From Alcanivorax sp. (GTDB lineage Bacteria > Pseudomonadota > Gammaproteobacteria > Pseudomonadales > Alcanivoracaceae), in NCBI RefSeq assembly GCF_002733835.1, contig NZ_NVWY01000001.1, positions 1 through 64,000 of the forward strand: 64,000 bases of DNA. Reading direction: 5' to 3'. The position numbers and the translations under genes are program-made. Below the pieces are notes generated by a model. It was not told the origin of the DNA. It did not search any database and saw nothing but the letters and a program-made list of their open reading frames with translations. Shown in pieces: positions 56,248 through 62,286 of the stretch (its first letter is position 1; the number at the start of each line of letters is the position of its first letter).

Positions 56248-57423
56248 ATGAGTAAAGCGCTGGAAATTTTCAAATCAGGCACGCACACCGACATGCACGG
56301 GCAGCGGCTGACCTTCACGGATGAGGATCTGGATCAGATCATCGCTGATTACGATCCGGCGGTGTTTGCTGCGCCGTTGGTGGTGGGCCACCCGAAAACC
56401 GATGACCCGGCCTACGGCTGGGTGGGCAAGCTGGCGAAGGCCGGCGACATTCTTACTGTCACAGAGACGGACAAGCTGGAAGCCGCTTTTGCTGAAAGCG
56501 TGAATCAGGGCCGCTGGAGAAAGATCAGCGCAGCCTTCTTCCCGCCCAAGCACCCGGCCAACCCCAAGCCCGGTGGTTGGTATTTACGCCACGTGGGTTT
56601 TCTTGGTGCCGCTGCACCAGCCATCAAAGGCCTTCGACCTGCTGAGTTTTCCGAAGCGGATGATGACCTGGTCATCGTCGAATTCTCCGAAGCCGATTTT
56701 GAAAGCCGCTGGGTGCTGGGCCGTTTGGCCCGAAGCCTGCGCGACTGGCTGCTGGAAAAATTCGATGCCGAGACCGCCGACAAAGTCATCCCTGATTACC
56801 TTGCACGTGAAGCGGAGCGTGCCGGTGACCGGCGCCACGCATCTGAACCTGACACAGCGTTTGCTGCTGCGCCAGATCCCTCTACGACTCAACCCAACAC
56901 TCAAACCCCGGAGGACACCACCGTGGACCCCAATAAAGAGCAAGAGCAACAAGCAGCAGCCTTTGCGGAACGCGAAACCGCGTTGCAAACCCGCGAACAG
57001 GAGCTGGCTGCCAAGGAACAGAAGCTGGCAGAACAAGCCGCTGCTGCCCGCAAGGAAGACATTGCTGAATTCGCCGAGAAGCTGGTGAAGGAAGGCAAGG
57101 TGCTGCCCCGGGAAAAAGAAGGCCTGGTTGCCTTCATGGAAGCCCAGGACGACGAGGCTGTCGTGGAGTTCGCCGAAGGCGATACCACCGTCAAGAAACC
57201 GGGTAGCGACTGGCTGAACGCCTTCCTTGAGGGTCTGCCGGCGCGGGTTGATTTTGCTGAGCGCGGCGCGGCCACGGATGACGAAGGCCACCGTGATGCC
57301 AGCTTTGCGGCGCCTGCAGGCTATTCCGTCGACGCGGATCAGCTCGCCATCCACAACAAGGCCGTGGCTTACCAGGCCAAACATCAATGTGACTACACCA
57401 CCGCCATCAACGCGGTGAGCTAA
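56248..57423 (+). CDS. Head maturation protease with C-terminal scaffold (Mu gpI-like)
   Basis: A 391-residue protein. The N-terminal protease domain (about 1-160) has DYDPAVFAAPLVVGHPKTDDPAYGWV and FFPPKHPANPKPGGWYLRHVGFLGAAAPA, typical of Mu I proteases. A long coiled coil (about 225-300, rich in A, E, Q and K) forms the scaffold part. The scaffold is probably also made separately from an in-frame GTG at 56923. The gene is first in the capsid operon, after late promoter candidate 2. Confidence 0.88.
   Translation: MSKALEIFKSGTHTDMHGQRLTFTDEDLDQIIADYDPAVFAAPLVVGHPKTDDPAYGWVGKLAKAGDILTVTETDKLEAAFAESVNQGRWRKISAAFFPPKHPANPKPGGWYLRHVGFLGAAAPAIKGLRPAEFSEADDDLVIVEFSEADFESRWVLGRLARSLRDWLLEKFDAETADKVIPDYLAREAERAGDRRHASEPDTAFAAAPDPSTTQPNTQTPEDTTVDPNKEQEQQAAAFAERETALQTREQELAAKEQKLAEQAAAARKEDIAEFAEKLVKEGKVLPREKEGLVAFMEAQDDEAVVEFAEGDTTVKKPGSDWLNAFLEGLPARVDFAERGAATDDEGHRDASFAAPAGYSVDADQLAIHNKAVAYQAKHQCDYTTAINAVS
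56923..57423 (+). CDS. Nested scaffold protein (Mu gpZ-like), in-frame internal start
   Basis: The internal GTG at 56923 is in frame with the protease gene and is preceded by GGAGG at 56910-56914, 8 bases upstream. The 166-residue product starts VDPNKEQEQQAAAFAER and comprises only the coiled-coil scaffold region. In Mu, gene Z is nested within I in the same way, so this start is well supported. Confidence 0.75.
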   Translation: MDPNKEQEQQAAAFAERETALQTREQELAAKEQKLAEQAAAARKEDIAEFAEKLVKEGKVLPREKEGLVAFMEAQDDEAVVEFAEGDTTVKKPGSDWLNAFLEGLPARVDFAERGAATDDEGHRDASFAAPAGYSVDADQLAIHNKAVAYQAKHQCDYTTAINAVS

Positions 57424-57434
57424 AGGAGAGTTTC

Positions 57435-57773
57435 ATGAGTGCTCAAAAGATCGCGTTGCTGACGCTGACCGCCGCCGCGACTGCGGCCAACACTCAACAC
57501 CGCTTCGTCGGCTTCGACGGCGCCCCTGCAGCCGCAGCGGGTAATGCCTTAGGTGTTGGCGTTGTCGATGCGGAAATCGGTGACGATTTCGGCGTGGATG
57601 TGCTCGGCACCACGGTAGTGGAAGCCGGTGGCGCCATTGCTGATGGCGGAGCCATTGAAGTGGGTGCCGATGCCAAGGCTGTTGCACAGTCTGCCGGTGT
57701 CACCGTTGCAAGGGCTCTGCAGGAAGCCGCAGCGGATGGCGATCTCATCGAAGTCCTGCTGATCGCTAACTAG
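57435..57773 (+). CDS. DUF2190-type capsid decoration protein
   Basis: A 112-residue protein very rich in alanine, glycine and valine (GFDGAPAAAAGNALGVGVVDAEIGDDFGVDVLG), as in capsid cement (DUF2190) proteins that stabilise heads. It sits between protease/scaffold and major capsid genes, which is the usual place. AAAGGAG precedes the ATG. Confidence 0.8.
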   Translation: MSAQKIALLTLTAAATAANTQHRFVGFDGAPAAAAGNALGVGVVDAEIGDDFGVDVLGTTVVEAGGAIADGGAIEVGADAKAVAQSAGVTVARALQEAAADGDLIEVLLIAN

Positions 57774-57793
57774 GCCAACCAGGAGAGCCTTCA

Positions 57794-58711
57794 ATGAATA
57801 ATCGTCAAGTACGAGTTATCGACCCGATTCTGTCCACGCATGCGCAGGGGTATCGCCACCCGGAGCATGTGGGGATGGCGCTGTTTCCCCGGGTACCGGT
57901 TGCCGTGTCCGGTGGGCAGATTCTGACCTTCGGAAAAGAAAGCTTCCGTCAGTACAACATCCGTCGTACCCCCGGCTCCGCTACCAAGCGGGTGCAGTTC
58001 GGTTATGCCGGCAAACCCTTTGCCCTGGTCCAGGATGCTCTGGAAGGTGTGGTGCCGCGTGAACATCTGCGCGACGCGAGCCAGACACCGGGTATCAATC
58101 TCGGCCAACGCGCTACCAACAATGCCATGCGTATTGCCAGCCTGGCGCTGGAAGTCGAACAGGCTGCCCTGGCACGGGATGCCAACAACTACGACAACGA
58201 CCACAAGGTGGATCTGTCCGCCAGTCGTTGGACCGATGACGCCAATAACCCGGCCAAGGATATCCGCGTGGGGCAGGAAGCGATCCGCCAAACTACCGGC
58301 ATGGAGGCCAATACTCTGACGCTGTCTGCTAAAGCGTTTTCTGCTATCCGCGAAAACCCCAAGGTGCTGGAGCGATTCAAATACACCAGCCGTGACTCCA
58401 TCACCGTCGAAATGATCGCCGCGCTGCTGGATCTGGATCAGGTTGTGGTGGGCCGGGCTGTCACTGCTGGTACCGGCGACGCCTTCAGCGATGTCTGGGG
58501 TCCTGATGCCGTGCTGGCTTATGTGCCCCAGCAGGCCAGCTCCATGGAAGAGCCGAGCTACGGCTACACCTACACCATGGATGGCCACCCGTTGGTGGAG
58601 CAGCCCTATTACGACAACAACGCCAAGAGCTGGCTGTACCCGGCGACCTATGAGCGTGCGCCGGTGATCAGCGGCATGGAAGCGGGTTACCTGTTCCAGA
58701 ACGTGGGCTAA
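57794..58711 (+). CDS. Major capsid protein (Mu gpT-like)
   Basis: The 305-residue main head subunit. It begins with RVIDPILSTHAQGYRHPEHVGMALFPRVPV, characteristic of this capsid family, and ends with the conserved YSFTMDG-like part YTYTMDGHPLVEQPYYDNNAKSW. It should have the HK97 fold. No obvious N-terminal delta domain is present, consistent with a separate scaffold. It follows the decoration gene by 20 bases. Confidence 0.88.
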   Translation: MNNRQVRVIDPILSTHAQGYRHPEHVGMALFPRVPVAVSGGQILTFGKESFRQYNIRRTPGSATKRVQFGYAGKPFALVQDALEGVVPREHLRDASQTPGINLGQRATNNAMRIASLALEVEQAALARDANNYDNDHKVDLSASRWTDDANNPAKDIRVGQEAIRQTTGMEANTLTLSAKAFSAIRENPKVLERFKYTSRDSITVEMIAALLDLDQVVVGRAVTAGTGDAFSDVWGPDAVLAYVPQQASSMEEPSYGYTYTMDGHPLVEQPYYDNNAKSWLYPATYERAPVISGMEAGYLFQNVG

Positions 58712-58792
58712 TCCCCCCTGGCGGTGGCGAACTTGCCGGTTCATAGCCACGACTCTACCCGCCAGAACCGGTCCTATTTCAGGAGAATTGGG

Positions 58793-59098
58793 ATGGCACA
58801 AAACCACTCTGACGTTGAAGCGATGATGAAAGATCAGCGCTGCGATGGTGATCGCATCACAAGCGAAGGCATTGAAGCCCGAATTTCCGAAGTGGGTTAC
58901 CAGATCGTTACGCTGGCCGGACAGAAAATGATGTTTTGCGGTATCCGCATGGATAACGGCTTTGTTGTTGTCGGAAAGCCCGCCACCTGTATCGACCCGG
59001 CCAATTGGCGCGATGAAATCGGCCAAAAGATCAGCTACGACAATGCGTTCAGTGAGATCTGGAAGTTGGAAGCCTATCGAAAGATGAGCGGCGCGTAG
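58793..59098 (+). CDS. N4 gp49 / Sf6 gp66 family protein
   Basis: A 101-residue protein from ATG 58793 (AGGAG upstream); the frame before it is unlikely coding. Hallmarks: RITSEGIEARISEVGYQI, then NGFVVVGKPATCIDPANWRDEIGQKISYDNAF, matching a family of small proteins found widely in phages and of unknown function. It is unusual that it lies among capsid genes, so it may be an inserted extra gene. Confidence 0.82.
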   Translation: MAQNHSDVEAMMKDQRCDGDRITSEGIEARISEVGYQIVTLAGQKMMFCGIRMDNGFVVVGKPATCIDPANWRDEIGQKISYDNAFSEIWKLEAYRKMSGA

Positions 59099-59123
59099 CC
59101 AAACCATTATTCAGGAGAATGTC

Positions 59124-59627
59124 ATGGGACGTTACAAGATTGTCACCCCGGTCAAACTGGCAGGTGAAATCCATAAAGGCGATGAGTTGATCTGTGCTTC
59201 CGAGCTGGCCGCGCCGTTGGTGAAATCTGGCAGCCTGCTGCCACTGGATACCGAAAGTGGCAGCACGGGCACCGATGACGCCGCCGCTTTTTCTGCCGCA
59301 ATTGCACAGCTGGACCCGAACAACCCGGATCACTGGATGAAGTCGAACGGTGCGCCGGACTTGAAGGCCCTGGAGAAAGTCGGTGGCCTGAAGCTGAAAG
59401 CGGCAGACCGCGACGGCCTGTGGGCGGAGTACAAAAACGCCCAGGAAGTGGAAGGCTACTGGGTACACGCCAAAGAAGGCACCGTCCAGTGGGGCGACAT
59501 GGTTATCGACGAAGACGGTATCGGTTTCGCCCTGGATGCGCTGACCGAGGAACAGGTCTCTGAACTGAAGGCCCGGGAAGACCTGGTCATTGCACAACGC
59601 ACCTTTGGCGGAATCGCTAGCGCATGA
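59124..59627 (+). CDS. Mu gp35-like head-region protein
   Basis: A 167-residue protein at the Mu gp35 position. It begins with a beta-rich segment (RYKIVTPVKLAGEIHKGDELI) and contains LDPNNPDHWMKSNGAPDLKALEKVGGLKLKAADRDGLWAE, a HI1506-like motif found in several Mu-like phages. The function is not known. CAGGAG precedes the start; its stop overlaps the gp36-like start as ATGA. Confidence 0.65.
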   Translation: MGRYKIVTPVKLAGEIHKGDELICASELAAPLVKSGSLLPLDTESGSTGTDDAAAFSAAIAQLDPNNPDHWMKSNGAPDLKALEKVGGLKLKAADRDGLWAEYKNAQEVEGYWVHAKEGTVQWGDMVIDEDGIGFALDALTEEQVSELKAREDLVIAQRTFGGIASA

Positions 59628-60133
59628 GCTATATCTCCCACGCCCAATTAGCCGAACGGCCCGGTGCACGTGAACTCGCAGAGGTGGCAACCGCTACCCA
59701 TGAGCACATCGTGGCTGCCGAGCTGATGGAGGCCTCCCTGCAAGGGGATGATCGCAGCGCTTGGTCAGCAGCTGAAATCGCGGTGGCCGATGACGCCCTG
59801 CAGCGCATTGATGATGCGGTTTCGGATGCTCAGGCCACCATCGATGGCTTCCTGGGTAAGCGTGGGTACCTGCCCCTCAATCCGGTGCCAGGTATTGTTA
59901 CCGCCTGGACCCGTGCGATCGCCCGGTACTTCCTCCACAAGGATCGTATCCGCACGGACGAAAAGAGTGACCCGATCGTGCGGGATTACCGCGATGCCAT
60001 GAAGCTGCTCCAGCTGACCGCCGAGGGGAAATTCAGCCTGGGCGCAGAAGATGACCTGGTCAGCCAGGGCACCGGCTCGCCGGCATTCACGCCTGGCTCC
60101 TCAACGATCCGCGACAGCTTGAAGGATTACTGA
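59624..60133 (+). CDS. DUF1320 (Mu gp36-like) head-tail connector protein
   Basis: A 169-residue DUF1320 protein: the N-terminal SYISHAQLAERPGARELAEVA, then DDALQRIDDAVSDAQATIDGFLGKRGYLPL and AIARYFLHKDR. These proteins form head-tail connector rings related to the HK97 gp6 fold. Genes on both sides overlap it by one to four bases. Confidence 0.85.
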   Translation: MSYISHAQLAERPGARELAEVATATHEHIVAAELMEASLQGDDRSAWSAAEIAVADDALQRIDDAVSDAQATIDGFLGKRGYLPLNPVPGIVTAWTRAIARYFLHKDRIRTDEKSDPIVRDYRDAMKLLQLTAEGKFSLGAEDDLVSQGTGSPAFTPGSSTIRDSLKDY

Positions 60134-60591
60134 TGAGCGCCCCCCTGGATACCACGGTCATCGAGCAGCGCCTGCGCGATGCGGTGAAGGATCTGCAACA
60201 GGTTAAGGGCGCCGCTGAGTTCGCGGCGGTGACCTCCCTGGGCAGTTACCGGGTGCCGTCGGCCTATGTGGTGCTGGCCCGGGAAGAAGGCACCGACGAC
60301 CCCAACGGCCAGCCGGGCCGCAGGCCATCGGGTAAGCAGCAGGCAAAAGTCACCTTCGGGGTGATTACGGCCGTGCGTAACTACCGGGACAGCACCGGCG
60401 CCCAGGCGGCCCGCGATGCATCACCGCTGATTGGCCAAGTTCGAGAGGCCCTGATGGGTTGGCAGCCTGCCGACCGGTCGATGAGGCCAATCGGCTGGCT
60501 GCAGGGCGATGTGTTGGATTACGACGCCAGCGTATTGCTCTGGATCGACGTTTTCACTACCACCCACTTCATTGGAGGCAACGCCCCATGA
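60133..60591 (+). CDS. Gp37-type tail terminator protein
   Basis: A 152-residue protein at the Mu gp37 position: TVIEQRLRDAVKDLQQVKGAAEFA and the C-terminal VLLWIDVFTT motif are typical of tail terminator/Gp37 proteins. It would cap the tail tube and join it to the head. Start overlaps the gp36-like stop as TGATG. Confidence 0.78.
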   Translation: MSAPLDTTVIEQRLRDAVKDLQQVKGAAEFAAVTSLGSYRVPSAYVVLAREEGTDDPNGQPGRRPSGKQQAKVTFGVITAVRNYRDSTGAQAARDASPLIGQVREALMGWQPADRSMRPIGWLQGDVLDYDASVLLWIDVFTTTHFIGGNAP

Positions 60592-60809
60592 GCACCAAGA
60601 AAAAGACGGTGAAGGTAACTCTCGCCAAGCCCCATACCCATGCCGGCAAACCCCGCAAGGAAGGCGCCGAAATTGAAGTCACTCCACGCCAGGCCCAATG
60701 GCTGGCCGAACGCGGCACGATCAAAACCGGCGCCGGTGGCTATCAGCCGGTAAAGACTGACGGCCCCAAAGGCCACTCTTCAACTGAGAATAAGGGAGAT
60801 CAAAAATGA
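60588..60809 (+). CDS. Small phage structural-region protein, 73 residues
   Basis: Starts at ATG 60588, overlapping the terminator gene stop as ATGA. The product is basic (MSTKKKTVKVTLAKPHTH) with a segment EIEVTPRQAQWLAERGTI typical of small proteins before the tail tube gene in siphophages. In Mu the analogous position holds gp38. Role unknown. Confidence 0.65.
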   Translation: MSTKKKTVKVTLAKPHTHAGKPRKEGAEIEVTPRQAQWLAERGTIKTGAGGYQPVKTDGPKGHSSTENKGDQK

Positions 60810-61564
60810 AAGACTTTTCCCTACAGGGCAAAGTGTACCTGGGCGCATCCCTTGCCGGTGGCAAGCCGGGTGCCATGCATTGGGTGAATGATGCGGGTGT
60901 ATTGCAGATCTCCCCGACGGTGTCCGAAGAGAAGCGCCAGGAAAGCCACTCTGGCTTACGCCAAACCAGTGCCACGCTGAACACCGGTACCGAGGTGGCG
61001 TTCACCCTGACCCTGTATCACGGTACCGCCAAAAATCTTGCTCTTGGGCTGTATGGTACCGAGCGCACTATCGTTGCCGGCACGGTAACCGATGAACCGA
61101 TTCCGACGGTTGTGGATGGTGACATGGTTGTCCTGGATCGTGGCGGTATCAGCGCGTTGGTAATCGAAGATAGCGATGGTGCGCCGACCACGCTGGTGGA
61201 AGACACCCACTATCGGATTGCCAGCGCCACCGGTGGCGTGCTGGAAATGCTCGATGTATCTGCGTTAACCCAGCCGCTGCTTGCAGACTACGAGAATGGT
61301 GCGGCCACTGACCTGACCATGTTCACTCAGCAGGCTCCGATTCGTTACCTGATGCTGGATGGCGTGAATACGGTCGATGGTGGCGGTGAGAATGTCCGTG
61401 TGCGGCTCTACAAGCTGAAGTTCAACCCGGTATCCCAGCTGGATCTGATTAACAGCAGCTTCGGTGAAATCTCACTCACTGGCACTTGCCTGTTCGAGTC
61501 CACAGCGGCCATGGATGAGGCGCTGGGTGGCTTTGGCCGTATCGAGTTGCTGGAGGCCTCCTAA
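60806..61564 (+). CDS. Major tail tube protein, siphovirus type
   Basis: A 252-residue beta-rich protein. The N-terminal GKVYLGASLAGG, then WVNDAGVLQISPTVSEEKRQESHSG, and the C-terminal YKLKFNPVSQLDLI are typical of tail tube subunits of B3-like transposable siphophages. No sheath gene is present between the connector genes and the tape measure, so the tail should be long and non-contractile. It overlaps the upstream gene by ATGA and the chaperone by TAATG. Confidence 0.8.
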   Translation: MKDFSLQGKVYLGASLAGGKPGAMHWVNDAGVLQISPTVSEEKRQESHSGLRQTSATLNTGTEVAFTLTLYHGTAKNLALGLYGTERTIVAGTVTDEPIPTVVDGDMVVLDRGGISALVIEDSDGAPTTLVEDTHYRIASATGGVLEMLDVSALTQPLLADYENGAATDLTMFTQQAPIRYLMLDGVNTVDGGGENVRVRLYKLKFNPVSQLDLINSSFGEISLTGTCLFESTAAMDEALGGFGRIELLEAS

Positions 61565-62079
61565 TGGCCAAGGTGGTGCCGCAAGAGCAACAGCCTGACG
61601 CCCAGGAGGAGAATGACCTGGAAATCCTGCACCCCGAGCAAGAAGTGGTAATTGCCGGGGTGAAGGTAGTCATTCGTGAATATGGCTTTGTTGAGGGGCT
61701 GAAGATCCGCACCAAAGCAAAGCCATTCATTCATGGCCTGCAAGAGATCCTCAGTGGTGGCCAGCCATCGCTGGAAGAGATCCTGGACCTGCTGGCAGAG
61801 CACCTTGATCTGGCCCTGGAGCTGGTGGCTGATTCTGCCGATATGCCCCTGGATTGGGTTCATTCACTCAGTGAGCATGAGGGGGACGTGCTGCTCTACA
61901 CCTGGTGGAGTGTGTGCGGCCCTTTTTTTGTTCGGTCTGCTCAAAGACGGGTGGTCAGCAGCAAACTGCAAGACCGGTTCGCAAAGGCAAGCCAGTCCGC
62001 TGGCGAGAAATCTACGCCACCCTCATCGGAGCAGGCCACCGAGCTGACCAAATCGGAGGCTACACCGAGCGACAAATAA
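61564..62079 (+). CDS. Tail assembly chaperone, unshifted product
   Basis: A 171-residue protein lying between the tail tube and tape measure genes, the usual place of tail chaperones. The N-terminal two thirds (DLEILHPEQEVVIAGVKVVIREYG, KIRTKAKPFIHGLQEIL) is folded, and the C-terminal tail after residue 122 is basic then polar and low complexity, suggesting an alternative end. A slippery T7 at 61923-61929 gives a second, longer product by -1 frameshift, described separately. Confidence 0.82.
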   Translation: MAKVVPQEQQPDAQEENDLEILHPEQEVVIAGVKVVIREYGFVEGLKIRTKAKPFIHGLQEILSGGQPSLEEILDLLAEHLDLALELVADSADMPLDWVHSLSEHEGDVLLYTWWSVCGPFFVRSAQRRVVSSKLQDRFAKASQSAGEKSTPPSSEQATELTKSEATPSDK

Positions 62080-62210
62080 TGCTGTACTTCGATGCAGCGT
62101 TACGGCGTGAGCGGCACCAGCGGGTTGCCCGGTTTAATGATGTTCGGATGGCCTTTGGTGCAGATAAGGACAATGCGAAAAGCTATATAAAAGCGCTCAC
62201 GGATAACTGA
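61564..62210 (+). CDS. Tail assembly chaperone, -1 frameshift fusion product
   Basis: Joins codons 1-122 of the upstream frame (to 61929) with the -1 frame from 61929 to the stop at 62208-62210, about 215 residues. The heptamer T-TTT-TTT at 61923-61929 is in the correct phase (TTT-TTT codons at 61924-61929) for simultaneous -1 slippage. The shifted part is well formed (VRWREIYATLIGAGHRADQI, MLYFDAALRRERHQR). In lambda and many siphophages the chaperone pair G and GT is made this way. Alternatively the second part could start at ATG 62080, which directly follows the first stop. Confidence 0.75.
61923..61929 (+). promoter_or_regulatory. Programmed -1 frameshift slippery site
   Basis: Seven T residues in the phase T-TTT-TTT, within the overlap of two open frames; both tRNAs can re-pair perfectly after a -1 slip. 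Confidence 0.75.
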
Positions 62211-62213
62211 CTG

Positions 62214-62239
62214 GCGGCCATGGAGGCCGCTATTTTTTT
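62214..62239 (+). terminator. Rho-independent terminator after the tail chaperone genes
   Basis: The stem GCGGCC / GGCCGC with loop ATGGA is followed by TA and T7. Its T run is also the left half of the third late promoter dyad. Confidence 0.85.
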
Positions 62240-62280
62240 GCCCGCGTTCAAAAGACGATTCCCGCCATACCCGCCATGAT
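62236..62280 (+). promoter_or_regulatory. Late promoter candidate 3, before the tape measure gene
   Basis: The dyad TTTTG-CCCGCGTT-CAAAA is at 62236-62253, with the -10-like CATGAT at 62275-62280, 35 bases after the G of the left half-site as in the other copies. The expected transcript start falls close to the tape measure ATG at 62287, so the message may be almost leaderless. Confidence 0.65.
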
Positions 62281-62286
62281 CCCCTC

